In this document: one piece after another, positions 38,615-47,985 of the stretch | Numbering within the stretch: the stretch's first letter is position 1 | How the letters are laid out: each line of letters starts with the position of its first letter | Assembly: GCA_012959805.1 (NCBI GenBank) | Contig: DUCN01000080.1 | Span: 1-64,000, forward strand | Direction of reading: 5' to 3' | Length of the DNA: 64,000 nucleotides | DNA from: Myxococcales bacterium | GTDB lineage: Bacteria > Myxococcota_A > UBA9160 > UBA4427 | Notes under the pieces: generated by a model | The model's input: only the letters and a program-made list of their open reading frames with translations | The model's database searches: none | What the model was told of the DNA's origin: nothing | Program-made: the position numbers and the translations under genes

Positions 38615-40774
38615 CTACCTCGCTTCAGTCATAGCGAGCAGCGAGAAGGCTTCGCGCAGGCGCTCCCGATCCGCCGACTCACCCTCGAGGCGCGTGGCCG
38701 CAGAATCGATCGTACCGTGTCTTTGTGCATCGATTCGTTCGTCGATCTTGAATTGGAAGCCTGAATCGTTGGCTTCGTCGTGACAGTCGCCGCAGACCTT
38801 GAGGATCACGCAGGAATCGCATTTGTCGCCGAGGGAGAGGATGGTTCCAACGCGCTTGGCCGTTTCTCCGATGTGGTCGCCACCCGGGCCGTGACATGAC
38901 TCGCATCCGACTCGGGCGAGGTCAGCGTGATCCGCGACCTTCGCCGTTGCCGGGAATCCGCCGGGCTTTCCAAAGGCCGTCGTGTGGCAGGTCAGGCATT
39001 CGGTTTCATTGGATTTTCCGGACCGTTCAAGGGTCCGGACGGAATGTCCGTGAGGGCTCGTCTCCCAGGTCGCGAACTCGGCTTGATGACAGCCCTGGCA
39101 GGCATTGGATCCCACGTAGTCCGCGGAGGTCGGAAGTAGATTTCGGATGGGTCCGGATCCTCCTAACAGGTCCGCGCGTTCGGTATCCGAGAGCGAGACG
39201 ATCTTGCGATGTGAGACGCGTGGCTGGAACTCGGCGTAGTCGAACCCGAGCGAATGTTTGGGGTTGTGACAGGTCGAGCAAACATGCTGGTAATCATGCT
39301 GCCCCGCCGCGTCGCGCGGGACGAAATTCGGTGTGAGGTGTGGACCGCCGCGACCGTGGCAGGACTCGCACCCAACATTTTCAAGGTGGGCTGGCTGGCG
39401 TCGAAAATCAAAACCGCCAGTTTCTTCAAAACCAACCACATGGCAGCCGACACAGTCGGTCCGGCGGTCGGCGGCATGCGCCACCAGGGTACTGAATGCG
39501 GTCGAATGCGCGGTGAACTGCCATGCGGCGTGTTCTTGTTCGTGGCAGACGCCGCAGACATCATTGCCGCTATAGCCCTTGGGTTCGAGCAGCATGGGAA
39601 CTCGGGCTCCGGCCGCCTTTGCGACTTTCATGCGCACTAGACCGGGATCGCGTCGATCATTCCACCCCGAGCTGCGGTGGCGAATCTGGCCTTCCTGGTC
39701 GAGGACCAGGACGACGGGCACGCCTCCGGTCACGCCCCAGCGCTCCGTCGCCTTTCCACCGGGATCGAGGTACGGGTCGAAATAATCCAGATCGAGATCT
39801 TTCAACGATTTTCGAACCGCCGAGGGCGCGTTCTGAATCGAGATCGCGACGAGCCGAGGTCGAAGCTCCGCGTCGAAGGATTCGAGGGTTGCTTTGATGG
39901 ATGCGAGTGCACGATGGCAATGCGGGCAGGTGTGCAGGAAGAAGATGACGATGGCCGCTCGCCCCTCGAGATCTTTCGTCTCGAGAACGTCGCCATTGGA
40001 CATCGACACGACGCCGAGAGCCGGCGCATGGGAGAACGCGTAGAGACTTCCCGGCGACCCCTGCGGTGGGATTGTTAGGCGAAGATTTTCTCGAAGCATT
40101 TCTTCGATGCTTCCGACGATGTCTCCGTCGAGCGGGAAATTGCGTAGCCCGAAGTCCATATAACCGTCGGCGGCCACACCGATCAGAGTACTCGGCGATC
40201 GAATTCGCAGCTTGCGAGAGATCGAGCCGCCGCTGTCGTCGAGAATTGGGAACTCCAGACCTTCCGCGGCGGCGAATTCGGCGAGGATGTTTGAGTTGGT
40301 CCCGACTCCGATTCCCACAACCTTGAAATTATGCGTCGAGGCTTCTTGCTCAATCGTTGCAACAGCGCGGCTGAGTTCTCGTGCGGGCTCGACTTCGGGG
40401 TTGAAAAAGAAGAGCAGAACCCGCTGGCCGATGAGATCGCGCATGGCTAGTCGGCTCCCGTCGAGGGTCGTTCCTTCAAAGGCGGGAATCGGTCGCTCAT
40501 TCGGATTCCGCGGCGCCTTTTCGCCTTCGGCATGGATATGGGGCGTGCTGGCCTCGCCTGAATTCGAAGAAGGCGCGCTCTTGGATTGTTCGCTGGAAGA
40601 ACTCGCGCCGAGTTCTTCGGCGGACGTCTGCGTGTTGGTGCCGCCGAGGGCGTCATCGTCGGCGCACCCTATGGTGAGAAAGGCGCAACACAGGACGGAT
40701 GAAAGTGCGAATGTGAGCGGGCGAAGGACGGGACGAATCCGGGAGAGGCCGCGAAAGCAGAAAGGCATCGACAT
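38615..40774 (-). CDS. Lipoprotein with two thioredoxin folds and an octaheme cytochrome c554-like domain
   Basis: About 719 residues (frame open to GTG 40795; ATG 40774 preferred). Lipobox LTIGC then an acidic/Ser linker. First redoxin fold (about 95-235) lacks a CxxC: its active site reads FNPEVEPAR. Second thioredoxin fold (about 250-395) has FFLHTCPHCHRAL, a CxxC like TlpA/ResA. The C-terminal 310 residues hold eight CxxCH heme sites (CGVCH, CVGCH, CESCH, CSTCH, CQGCH, CLTCH, CESCH, CGDCH) with extra CDSCV that is not a heme motif. Pattern like cytochrome c554/multiheme nitrite-type cytochromes. Periplasmic electron-transfer protein. First gene before udg4-aroE. Confidence 0.85.
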   Translation of the reverse strand: MSMPFCFRGLSRIRPVLRPLTFALSSVLCCAFLTIGCADDDALGGTNTQTSAEELGASSSSEQSKSAPSSNSGEASTPHIHAEGEKAPRNPNERPIPAFEGTTLDGSRLAMRDLIGQRVLLFFFNPEVEPARELSRAVATIEQEASTHNFKVVGIGVGTNSNILAEFAAAEGLEFPILDDSGGSISRKLRIRSPSTLIGVAADGYMDFGLRNFPLDGDIVGSIEEMLRENLRLTIPPQGSPGSLYAFSHAPALGVVSMSNGDVLETKDLEGRAAIVIFFLHTCPHCHRALASIKATLESFDAELRPRLVAISIQNAPSAVRKSLKDLDLDYFDPYLDPGGKATERWGVTGGVPVVLVLDQEGQIRHRSSGWNDRRDPGLVRMKVAKAAGARVPMLLEPKGYSGNDVCGVCHEQEHAAWQFTAHSTAFSTLVAHAADRRTDCVGCHVVGFEETGGFDFRRQPAHLENVGCESCHGRGGPHLTPNFVPRDAAGQHDYQHVCSTCHNPKHSLGFDYAEFQPRVSHRKIVSLSDTERADLLGGSGPIRNLLPTSADYVGSNACQGCHQAEFATWETSPHGHSVRTLERSGKSNETECLTCHTTAFGKPGGFPATAKVADHADLARVGCESCHGPGGDHIGETAKRVGTILSLGDKCDSCVILKVCGDCHDEANDSGFQFKIDERIDAQRHGTIDSAATRLEGESADRERLREAFSLLAMTEAR

Positions 40775-40863
40775 GGATGTCAGAATAGCAGGCACTCATT
40801 CGGTTGCGTGCGGTCTCGTCCCTGATTTGGACAGGCGCGCGATGGGTCCGCGGGCATCCGCGT

Positions 40864-41391
40864 TCAGGAGATCGCCTTTTTGCGTTCGCGGAGTTCTTCG
40901 AGCATGGCCTTGAATCCCGCGTTGCCGGCTTCGAAGGTGAGTGCCATCTGAATGTTCTGAATTGCGCCGGCGAGGTTGCCGGCCTTCAGATCCGTCTCGG
41001 CTTTTCCGTGGAATTGCCGGCCCTGAGGCGTGGCTCCGCAGCGTTCTGCCTTGCGCCGTTCGACGTGGGCATTTCGGGCTTCGGCAATTTGGATTCGAAG
41101 CGAGGTTCCATTGGCTCTTTTGTCGTCGTAGGCAAGGCGCCGTCGGGTGTCGCGGAGGACACAGTAGGCTTCCGTCACGCGCTTCGAGATCTGGCGACAT
41201 TGTTTGCGTAGATCGCCGGTCAGATCGAGATTCGCATCGGGATGAAATGTGCGGGAGCTGTTGTGAAAGGCTCTTCGAATGTCGGAAGTGCTGGCGCTGG
41301 GTTCGATGTTCAGAAGTTGATAGTAGTCAAGCTCGTCCATGATTTTGGACAACGCAGTGATCTCGAGCGCGTCGATGGTCGAGGTCGACAT
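40864..41391 (-). CDS. J-domain protein
   Basis: 175 residues. J domain at about 20-90 (DYYQLLNIEPSASTSDIRRAF with HPD in RTFHPDANLD), followed by a basic helix and a TPR-like end (KAETDLKAGNLAGAIQNIQMAL). No zinc-finger or DnaJ C-terminal domains, so a class C co-chaperone. It starts 6 nt after the stop of the DnaK-like gene, so the pair is an operon and the J domain very likely serves that Hsp70. A shorter start at MDELDYY (41340) is possible. Confidence 0.88.
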   Translation of the reverse strand: MSTSTIDALEITALSKIMDELDYYQLLNIEPSASTSDIRRAFHNSSRTFHPDANLDLTGDLRKQCRQISKRVTEAYCVLRDTRRRLAYDDKRANGTSLRIQIAEARNAHVERRKAERCGATPQGRQFHGKAETDLKAGNLAGAIQNIQMALTFEAGNAGFKAMLEELRERKKAIS

Positions 41392-41397
41392 CGGATT

Positions 41398-43356
41398 CTA
41401 TTTTGCTTCTTTCACGAGCTCGATCTCTGGACCGGCGAGGTCGGCGCCCGAGGTGTCGAATAAGCCGTCGTTACCGCTTTCGCGCTCGTCGACCGTCTCT
41501 TCGGTGAGTTGAATGAGCTCTTCATCGTCGATCTGATCGAGATCGATCTCGTCTCCGCCACCACCCATGATGATGTCGTAGGACTCTTCGGCATTTTCTG
41601 TTCCGCCGGTGGCCCGTACAGAACTCTCGGGTTCGAGATCATCCGGTCGCTCCTCGGAGAAATCGACCGAGCCGTCCCCAAACAGGGCGGATTCTTCGGC
41701 AGGGTTCGTCTCCTGAGCGGCAGCGATCGAGTCGCAGGGAGAGGCCGGAGACAGTTGAATGTGCTGTTCTCCGTCCGGGGTCGAGGGAGTGGCAACCCGA
41801 GCTGCGAGATCGCTCGCGATGATCTGATCCATCTGCGTTTCGCCAAGTCTTGAGGACAGCGTGATCTGGGTCGATGCGGCTGCCCCCGTCGTCTGGTCCG
41901 TCGCGGTCACATTCACGATGCCATCGGGATCGATCTCGAAAGTGACATCGATCTTCACGTCCGACCTCGGCGCCTTCGTGAAGCCGGAAAATTCGAATTC
42001 GCCAAGCAGCGCGTTATCTGCTGCCATGCGATGGTCACCCTGGTACACGCTGATCTGGACTGATTCTTGGTGGTCCTGGAATGTGGTGAACGTGCGCGTC
42101 TGCTCGATTGGGACGGGCGTGTTTCGTTCGATGACGGGCTCGGTCAGCCCACCGGCTACGCCGATGCGTAGGTCGAGCGGAGTCACATCCAGAAGCATCG
42201 CGTCCTTGGCCTCGCCGACAAGCGAAGCCGCATGGATGGCGGCGCCCATCGAGACGACTTCGTCCGGATCGACGTCTTGGCGCGGAGGCTGCTGGAAATA
42301 TGCTTCGACCGCTTCGCGAATGATGGGCAAGCGGGTCGGGCCGCCGACGAGAATGACACCATCGAGATCGCGGACCGTGAGATCGGACTGCTGCATCGCT
42401 TCGTCGCAGACCTTGAAGGTGCGCTGGATCAAGTCATGAACGAGTACAGCAAACTCTGCTCGCGTGATCGTATGCTCGATTCCAAGGACGGTCCCGTCTT
42501 CAGTGGTCAACACGTCTGCGATCGATATATGGACTTCTTCGTCGATCGAGAGCTGGTTCTTGGCAGTTTCAGCCGCGAGTTTCAGCCGCTCGAAAGCGTA
42601 GGGATCGTTGCGCGGATTCACGTTATGTTCCGCCACGAAGCCGTCTGCGAGGAGATCGATGATTCGATCATCGAAGTCGTCGCCACCGAGGAAGGTGTCG
42701 CCGCAGGTGGCGAGCACTTCGAAGATGTCCTTACCAATCTCGAGAACCGAGACATCGAAGGTGCCGCCGCCGAGATCGTAGACGGCCACTCGCTGATTCA
42801 TTCCCATGCCAAAGCCGTAGGCAAGTGCGGCCGCGGTGGGTTCGTTGAGGATGCGCAGGACTTCGAGGCCCGCGATGCGCCCGGCATCCTTGGTTGCCTG
42901 GCGTTGGTTGTCATTGAAATAGGCGGGGACCGTAATGACAGCCTTGGTCACGCTCTCGCCGACATGATGTTCGGCGATCTGCTTCATCTCGCGAAGCACC
43001 ATCGCCGAGATTTCCGGCAGGGAAAATTCTTCTTCGCGAATCTCGATGCGCACACCGTGATTCGGGGCTTCGATAATTTCGTAGGCGTAAACGGCCTGGG
43101 CCTTTTTGACTTCTTCCGAGAAGTAGTAGCGACCGATCAGGCGTTTGGCAGAGCTCACGGTTTCAGCTGGCGAATGGATCACCTTGGCTTTGGCCGAGTT
43201 GCCGACCTCAACGCTGCCATCTTCGTGAAAATGCACGACGCTGGCCGACGTGCGTTCCGCGAAGGCGTTGTCGAGAACTTCGACCTTGCCATCTCGCATC
43301 AGCGAGACGCACGTATTGCTGGTTCCCAGATCGATTCCAACGGCGATCTCCGCCAT
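41398..43356 (-). CDS. DnaK/Hsp70 paralogue with acidic C-terminus
   Basis: 652-residue Hsp70. Nucleotide-binding domain complete: [12 protein letters not shown]-like start (GIDLGTSN), [38 protein letters not shown], and [11 protein letters not shown]. The substrate-binding beta domain follows ([25 protein letters not shown]). After residue about 510 there is no typical helical lid; instead comes a long acidic, Ser/Glu/Asp-rich tail ([28 protein letters not shown]). It differs from housekeeping DnaK and resembles specialised Hsp70s. ATG has AGGAG 8 nt upstream. Paired with a class C J protein. Confidence 0.9.
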   Translation of the reverse strand: MAEIAVGIDLGTSNTCVSLMRDGKVEVLDNAFAERTSASVVHFHEDGSVEVGNSAKAKVIHSPAETVSSAKRLIGRYYFSEEVKKAQAVYAYEIIEAPNHGVRIEIREEEFSLPEISAMVLREMKQIAEHHVGESVTKAVITVPAYFNDNQRQATKDAGRIAGLEVLRILNEPTAAALAYGFGMGMNQRVAVYDLGGGTFDVSVLEIGKDIFEVLATCGDTFLGGDDFDDRIIDLLADGFVAEHNVNPRNDPYAFERLKLAAETAKNQLSIDEEVHISIADVLTTEDGTVLGIEHTITRAEFAVLVHDLIQRTFKVCDEAMQQSDLTVRDLDGVILVGGPTRLPIIREAVEAYFQQPPRQDVDPDEVVSMGAAIHAASLVGEAKDAMLLDVTPLDLRIGVAGGLTEPVIERNTPVPIEQTRTFTTFQDHQESVQISVYQGDHRMAADNALLGEFEFSGFTKAPRSDVKIDVTFEIDPDGIVNVTATDQTTGAAASTQITLSSRLGETQMDQIIASDLAARVATPSTPDGEQHIQLSPASPCDSIAAAQETNPAEESALFGDGSVDFSEERPDDLEPESSVRATGGTENAEESYDIIMGGGGDEIDLDQIDDEELIQLTEETVDERESGNDGLFDTSGADLAGPEIELVKEAK

Positions 43357-43644
43357 GTCGGGTGCTCCTTGTCGCGTGCGTGTGGGCGGGGCGAGTCCGA
43401 GTGACTCTGGCTCGGTCCGCTGCCATCACGACGCTCTCGCGATTTTGCGCTTCACCCACCCTTCGGGGAGGCAACGTTCTGCGCATTGCTCTCTGCGTAT
43501 CGGCCGGGCCGGAGTCCGACTGAATGTCCAGTCGCCGCGTTGGGGACGGGGAGGGCTTTCAGGCAGCCGGTGAGTGCTCGACGACGGCTCCCTGTGCTAT
43601 TTCGAGAGTTGGACGCCCGAAATGGGCCATTTTCAGGAGATTTG

Positions 43645-44391
43645 ATGTCCGGTCATTCAAAATGGTCCACGATCAAGCGAAAAAAGGGGGCGCTCGACGC
43701 GAAGCGGGGAAAGATCTTCACCAAGCTGATTCGCGAGCTGCAGACCTCGGCGCGAATTGGCGGGGGCGAACCCGACTCGAATCCCCGGCTTCGGCTCGTC
43801 ATCGACAAGGCCAAGGCCGCCAATATGCCCAAGGACAATATCACCCGGGCGATTCTCAAGGGGATTGGTGGGGGCGAGGGCGAGGCCTTCGAAGAAGCCG
43901 TCTACGAAGGCTACGGACCCGGTGGGACCGCGATTCTGATCGAGACGCTCTCGGACAACAAGAACCGAACCGTCGGAGATGTCCGGCACGCGCTCTCCAA
44001 GAATGGGGGAAACCTCGGAGCTTCCGGCTGCGTGGCCTATCTCTTTGAAAAGCGGGGTCTGCTCGTCTACGAGGGTGAGGATCTTGATTCTGATGCGCTG
44101 CTGGAGGCGGCGCTCGAAGCCGGTGCCGAGGATGTCATCGAAGGCGATGGGCTTTGTGAGGTCGTCACCGTCTCGTCTGAGTTCCATGCCGTTCAGCAAT
44201 CGCTCGGCGAGAAAAATTTCGAGGCCGCGACCGCGGAACTGACCATGCAGCCTTCGACCACCGTGAAGCTCGAGGGCAAAGAAGCGGAACAGATGCTTCG
44301 GCTGGCAGATGCGCTCGAAGATCTCGACGATGTGCAAAATTTCTACGCGAACTTCGACATCTCGGAAGAGGAGTTGGAGAGAATGGCGTAG
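43645..44391 (+). CDS. yebC: YebC/PmpR family transcriptional regulator / translation factor
   Basis: 248-residue YebC-family protein, opening [15 protein letters not shown] and ending [11 protein letters not shown]. YebC proteins act on transcription and on translation at difficult codon pairs. ATG at 43645 has AGGAG 5 nt upstream, which sets the start although the frame is open to 43486. First of the yebC-ruvC-ruvA-ruvB unit. The 288-bp gap to the divergent dnaK-like gene holds both promoters; no CIRCE element seen. Confidence 0.96.
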   Translation: MSGHSKWSTIKRKKGALDAKRGKIFTKLIRELQTSARIGGGEPDSNPRLRLVIDKAKAANMPKDNITRAILKGIGGGEGEAFEEAVYEGYGPGGTAILIETLSDNKNRTVGDVRHALSKNGGNLGASGCVAYLFEKRGLLVYEGEDLDSDALLEAALEAGAEDVIEGDGLCEVVTVSSEFHAVQQSLGEKNFEAATAELTMQPSTTVKLEGKEAEQMLRLADALEDLDDVQNFYANFDISEEELERMA

Positions 44392-44434
44392 CGTTTCCGC
44401 AGGCAAGAAGCGGAGACCAAGAGAGGGGGGTGGA

Positions 44435-44980
44435 ATGCGGGTCCTGGGGGTGGATCCTGGTTCCAATGCAACCGGGTTCGGTTTGATCGAGCGAAGCGAG
44501 GGTGTGATCCGCCATCTGCGACATGGCGTGATTCGACCGCCCAAGGGCGTGGCCCTTGAGGAGCGTCTTCATTATTTGCATCGCGAGTTGAGCGAGATTC
44601 TTCGCGTCGATGTGCCGGAGGTTGCGGTGGTGGAGCGAGTCTTCCTCGCCTCCAATCCTCGTTCGGCATTGGTTCTCGGGCAGGCAAGAGGTGCGCTGTT
44701 GGCCAGCCTGGGCATGGCGGGCGTTCGGGTGGCAGAGTTGGCGGCGCGGCAGGTAAAGAAGGCGGTCACCGGGAGCGGCGCTGCGGATAAGTCCCAGATG
44801 CAAGCGATGGTGACGCGGCTGCTTTCTCTTGATGAGACTCCGGCCACTGATGCCGCAGACGCTTTGGCGCTCGCTCTGACCTACGCTCAGGCGGGCCCAC
44901 TCGCCGAGCTGCAGATCCGCGGCCGGCGACGAAATTCCAGGCGGGCGATGACACAATTCGTCCTGGGGAGAACGCGATGA
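44435..44980 (+). CDS. ruvC: Holliday junction endonuclease RuvC
   Basis: 181 residues. Resolves Holliday junctions with RuvAB. Catalytic acids: Asp7 in VLGVDPGSNATG, Glu in VAVVERVFLASN, and the Asp pair in TDAADALALAL. ATG at 44435 chosen because it begins RVLGVDPG and has GAGAGGGGGG upstream. Its stop overlaps the ruvA start by 4 nt. Start upstream frame is open to 44309 but without similarity. Confidence 0.97.
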   Translation: MRVLGVDPGSNATGFGLIERSEGVIRHLRHGVIRPPKGVALEERLHYLHRELSEILRVDVPEVAVVERVFLASNPRSALVLGQARGALLASLGMAGVRVAELAARQVKKAVTGSGAADKSQMQAMVTRLLSLDETPATDAADALALALTYAQAGPLAELQIRGRRRNSRRAMTQFVLGRTR

Positions 44981-45591
44981 TTGCGTGGCTTGAAGGAAAT
45001 CTGCGCGAGAAGGCGCCCACGAGAATCGTTCTCGATGTACAGGGCGTGGGCTACGAGCTTCTGATTCCGCTCTCGACGTTCAAGACGCTGCCGGATCTTG
45101 GAAAGACGGTCTCCCTGTTGGTCCATACGGCCGTTCGCGAAGACGCGATCCAACTCTTCGGTTTTGCCAGTGCACTCGAAAAGGAGCTCTTCCACCTGCT
45201 TCGAAAGGCTAGCCGCGTCGGTCCGAAGCTGGCGCAATCGATTCTGTCGGGCATGGAACCCGTGACCCTTTTACGCCTGTTGCGGACGGCGGATGCGAAG
45301 GGGCTCCAGCGAGCGCCCGGGGTCGGACCCAAACTGGCCGAGCGAATCGCAGTCGAGCTGCGCGATGAAGCGGAGAAGCTCGCCGGTCGAATCGGCACGG
45401 AGGGACTCGATGGCGACGTGACATCGCTCTCGGCGATCGAACCAGACGAAGAACTCCTGTCGGCACTCGTGAATCTGGGTTATCCGAGGGGGCAGGCGGA
45501 GCGGGTCGTTGAGGCCGCACTCGAAGAGGCGCCGCCGGAGTCGAGTCTGGAAGAGCTGATTCGCGTCGCACTGCGCCGCTTGGCGCCCTGA
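44977..45591 (+). CDS. ruvA: Holliday junction helicase subunit RuvA
   Basis: 204 residues. Tetrameric DNA-junction-binding partner of RuvB. N-terminal OB fold ([28 protein letters not shown]), tandem helix-hairpin-helix ([14 protein letters not shown] and [15 protein letters not shown]) and C-terminal RuvB-binding domain ([19 protein letters not shown]). Coupled with ruvC by ATGA overlap. Confidence 0.97.
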   Translation: MIAWLEGNLREKAPTRIVLDVQGVGYELLIPLSTFKTLPDLGKTVSLLVHTAVREDAIQLFGFASALEKELFHLLRKASRVGPKLAQSILSGMEPVTLLRLLRTADAKGLQRAPGVGPKLAERIAVELRDEAEKLAGRIGTEGLDGDVTSLSAIEPDEELLSALVNLGYPRGQAERVVEAALEEAPPESSLEELIRVALRRLAP

Positions 45592-45610
45592 CGAAATCGA
45601 TGGGGGGGAG

Positions 45611-46639
45611 ATGAGGTTGGAGGAGCGAGGAGAACTCAGCCTGGGCCAGCAGCCCGAGGAGCGCAGCGCCGAGCAATCCCTTCGGCCACAGAGTCTGGGC
45701 GAGATGATCGGGCAGTCTCGATTGCGCGAGAATCTGAGCGTCTTTGTTCAGGCTGCGCGAGATCGCGGTGAGCCGCTTGATCACGTTCTGTTTCATGGGC
45801 CGCCGGGATTGGGGAAAACTTCGCTTGCCCGGATCGTTGCGAATGAACTTAAAGCCCAGTTTCGTGCGACGAGTGGGCCGGCGATCGAGCGTCCCGGCGA
45901 CCTCGCAGCCTTGCTTTCAAACGTCGAGGCGGGGGATGTTCTCTTTATAGACGAGATCCATCGACTGTCTCCTGCCATCGAAGAGATTCTCTATCCGGCG
46001 ATGGAGGATTTCCAGCTCGATCTCTTGATCGGGGAGGGACCGACGGCCAGGTCGATTCGCCTCGACCTGCCGAAATTTACGCTCGTTGGGGCCACGACGA
46101 GGGCGGGGCTGCTGACCTCGCCGCTTCGCGATCGCTTCGGTTGGTCGGCTCGGCTGGAGTATTACCCCGTTGATGACCTCGAACAGATCGTGACGCGTTC
46201 GGGTGGGCTGCTCGGATTGGAGCTCGAGGGGAAGGCCGCGCATGAAATCGCGCGCCGCGCTCGGGGAACGCCGCGAATCGCGAACCGCCTATTGCGCCGA
46301 GTGCGGGATTTCGCCTCGGTTCGCGATGGTGATGCTAGGCGAGTGAAGCTCGATACGACGCGATTTGCATTGGGGCGGCTCGGGGTGGACGAAGCCGGTT
46401 TCGATGGACTCGACCGCTCCTTTTTGCTGACTCTGGTCGAGAAGTTCGGTGGGGGGCCGGTCGGACTCGAGACGCTGGCCGCGGCCGTCGGCGAGGACAA
46501 GGGAACCCTTGAAGACGTTGTTGAGCCGTATCTGATTCATTGCGGATTCTTGACGCGAACACCGCGCGGTCGGGTGGCGACGCCCCATGCCTACGCGCAT
46601 CTCGGAGTTCCTGCGGCACCAGGATCTGCTTCGCGTTGA
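45611..46639 (+). CDS. ruvB: Holliday junction helicase RuvB
   Basis: 342-residue AAA+ branch-migration motor. [15 protein letters not shown] opens the domain; Walker [15 protein letters not shown], Walker [11 protein letters not shown], sensor 1 VGATTRAG, winged helix with [14 protein letters not shown] at the end. GGGGGAGATG places the start near 45611. Last gene of the ruv unit. Its final 25 codons are overlapped on the opposite strand by a GST relic. Confidence 0.97.
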   Translation: MRLEERGELSLGQQPEERSAEQSLRPQSLGEMIGQSRLRENLSVFVQAARDRGEPLDHVLFHGPPGLGKTSLARIVANELKAQFRATSGPAIERPGDLAALLSNVEAGDVLFIDEIHRLSPAIEEILYPAMEDFQLDLLIGEGPTARSIRLDLPKFTLVGATTRAGLLTSPLRDRFGWSARLEYYPVDDLEQIVTRSGGLLGLELEGKAAHEIARRARGTPRIANRLLRRVRDFASVRDGDARRVKLDTTRFALGRLGVDEAGFDGLDRSFLLTLVEKFGGGPVGLETLAAAVGEDKGTLEDVVEPYLIHCGFLTRTPRGRVATPHAYAHLGVPAAPGSASR

Positions 46640-46928
46640 CATGTCCGCGAAAGCTTTCGTGCCACCGAGCAATGTGTTCGCAGTCGTTCAGATTTTCTAG
46701 GTTCGCTAGGCGGCCGAACTGAAATACGGCGGCGAGGGTGCAGTCTACGGTGCTGGTCGTATCGCCCTGAAGAAAGGGCCTCCCGTCGGACAACAGGTCA
46801 TTGATCAGCGCGAAGTGGGCGGGTAAGCGCGCTCGTGCGTGGGCGGCCACTCTCGGATTCGGAAGTCGCCCGAGCGGAGACGCCGTTGCGTGCACAATTT
46901 CCGAGATCGGGATCGCCGCTTGAATCAT
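46614..46928 (-). pseudogene. C-terminal half of a glutathione S-transferase
   Basis: Minus-strand frame from ATG 46928 encodes about 105 residues typical of the all-helical GST C-terminal domain: ARARLPAHFALINDLL, GRPFLQGDTTSTVDCTLAAVFQFGRL split by normal spacing, and EHIARWHESFRGH. The N-terminal thioredoxin-like, glutathione-binding domain is missing upstream, and the frame then runs antisense into ruvB without a stop until 46335. A half gene left by deletion is most likely. No known function expected. Confidence 0.55.
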
Positions 46929-47099
46929 CTGGGGGCATGGCCGGTCCTTTCGGTTCGTCCGCCCGTTCGCGGTTGCTTCACATGGGCGCGCCGATCGGCA
47001 TGTGGCCGGCGATGTTTTGGACTATAGAATGGCCCGGGCACCCGTGGACATTCCAGCCTGAGGGTGCCGTTCTACGCCAACGCGAGAAGGAAAAAACCG

Positions 47100-47591
47100 A
47101 TGTCCCATGCGAAGTCTCAATCCGAAGGGAGTGTGGTGGCTCTGCGCAGTGAACGAGTCGCTTTCATTCAGGCGTGTTGGCATCGGGAGATTGTCGACCA
47201 GGCGCGTGACGCCTTTATGGATGCCATGGAGGGAGTCGGCTATGACCGGGATCATGTGGATCTCTTCGAGGTTCCGGGGACACTCGAAATTCCATTGCAG
47301 GCCAAACGCTTGGCTGAGACGGGGCGCTACTCGGCGATCGTGGCGACCGCTTTCGTCGTCGATGGCGGAATCTATCGTCATGATTTCGTGTCCGGCACCG
47401 TCGTCGAAGCCTTGATGCGAATTCAACTGGACACCGGTGTGCCCGTTCTCTCTGCCGTCCTCACGCCGCAGACATTTCACGACCATGAAGAACATCGGAC
47501 TTTCTTCAAGGAGCACTTTAAGGTCAAGGGTGCCGAGGTGGCCCAAGCCTGTGTTCAGACGATCAAAAATCTGGCGTCCATCGGGAACTAG
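47100..47591 (+). CDS. ribH: 6,7-dimethyl-8-ribityllumazine synthase (RibH2 type)
   Basis: 163-residue lumazine synthase, penultimate enzyme of riboflavin synthesis. VAFIQACWHREIVDQARDAF, DLFEVPGTLEIPLQAKRLA and the C-terminal LSAVLTPQTFHDHEEHRTFF carry the substrate-binding loops; the HDHEEH segment and Phe-rich end match the RibH2 (decameric, Brucella-like) subtype rather than the icosahedral type. ATG at 47100 follows GAAGGA; the frame is open 12 codons upstream. Stand-alone: no ribA/B/D/E beside it. Confidence 0.93.
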   Translation: MSHAKSQSEGSVVALRSERVAFIQACWHREIVDQARDAFMDAMEGVGYDRDHVDLFEVPGTLEIPLQAKRLAETGRYSAIVATAFVVDGGIYRHDFVSGTVVEALMRIQLDTGVPVLSAVLTPQTFHDHEEHRTFFKEHFKVKGAEVAQACVQTIKNLASIGN

Positions 47592-47606
47592 CCGCGACGT
47601 CCATTC

Positions 47607-47840
47607 GTGATGAAGCGATTACTGAGGATCGCGGTACTTGGCGGGGCGGCTCTGCTCGCAATCCTGCTTGTGCTTGTGCTTGTGCTTGCATTGATCGGTT
47701 TGATCCCAAAGATGAACGCGGGGTCGTTTTCCTTGGTTTCAGCAGGGAGATTTTGTCCAACCAATTCGAGGCTGCGGCTGCGTCTTCGGCAGCAGCATTC
47801 TTTCGCTGCTGTTTCTTGCGTTCGGTCGTCGCGCGTGTGA
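47607..47840 (+). CDS. Short hypothetical protein with one N-terminal membrane helix
   Basis: 77 residues: MKRLLRIAVLGG start, then a long hydrophobic stretch (ALLAILLVLVLVLALIGLIP), then about 45 basic residues with no similarity I know. The helix contains a short tandem repeat at DNA level (GCTTGT x3 near 47668). It looks like the 5' part of a gene (a signal-anchor) whose remainder is lost; the following 145 bp to 47985 hold no credible gene. Low confidence that it is translated. Confidence 0.25.
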   Translation: MMKRLLRIAVLGGAALLAILLVLVLVLALIGLIPKMNAGSFSLVSAGRFCPTNSRLRLRLRQQHSFAAVSCVRSSRV

Positions 47841-47985
47841 TGAATGCAGAGATTCCGTCATGGCCTTTGCGGCTGGCTTCTTGTGCTGCATCTGGGGCCG
47901 GCAGCTGGACGCCGAATTGAACAGACGCGATGATCTTCATGAGACTGACGGGTCGGGTTGCTCGGATACGGAGCAAGGTCGGAGG

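Noticed and set aside
42232-43404. A 390-residue plus-strand frame opposite dnaK
   Set aside because: Antisense to the conserved DnaK ATPase domain; no similarity.
43357-43644. A CIRCE/HrcA operator ahead of the dnaK-like gene
   Set aside because: No TTAGCACTC-N9-GAGTGCTAA-like repeat was found in this gap.
47563-47976. A 137-residue minus-strand frame
   Set aside because: Low-complexity Ala/Gln/Arg composition, overlaps the end of ribH, and no similarity.
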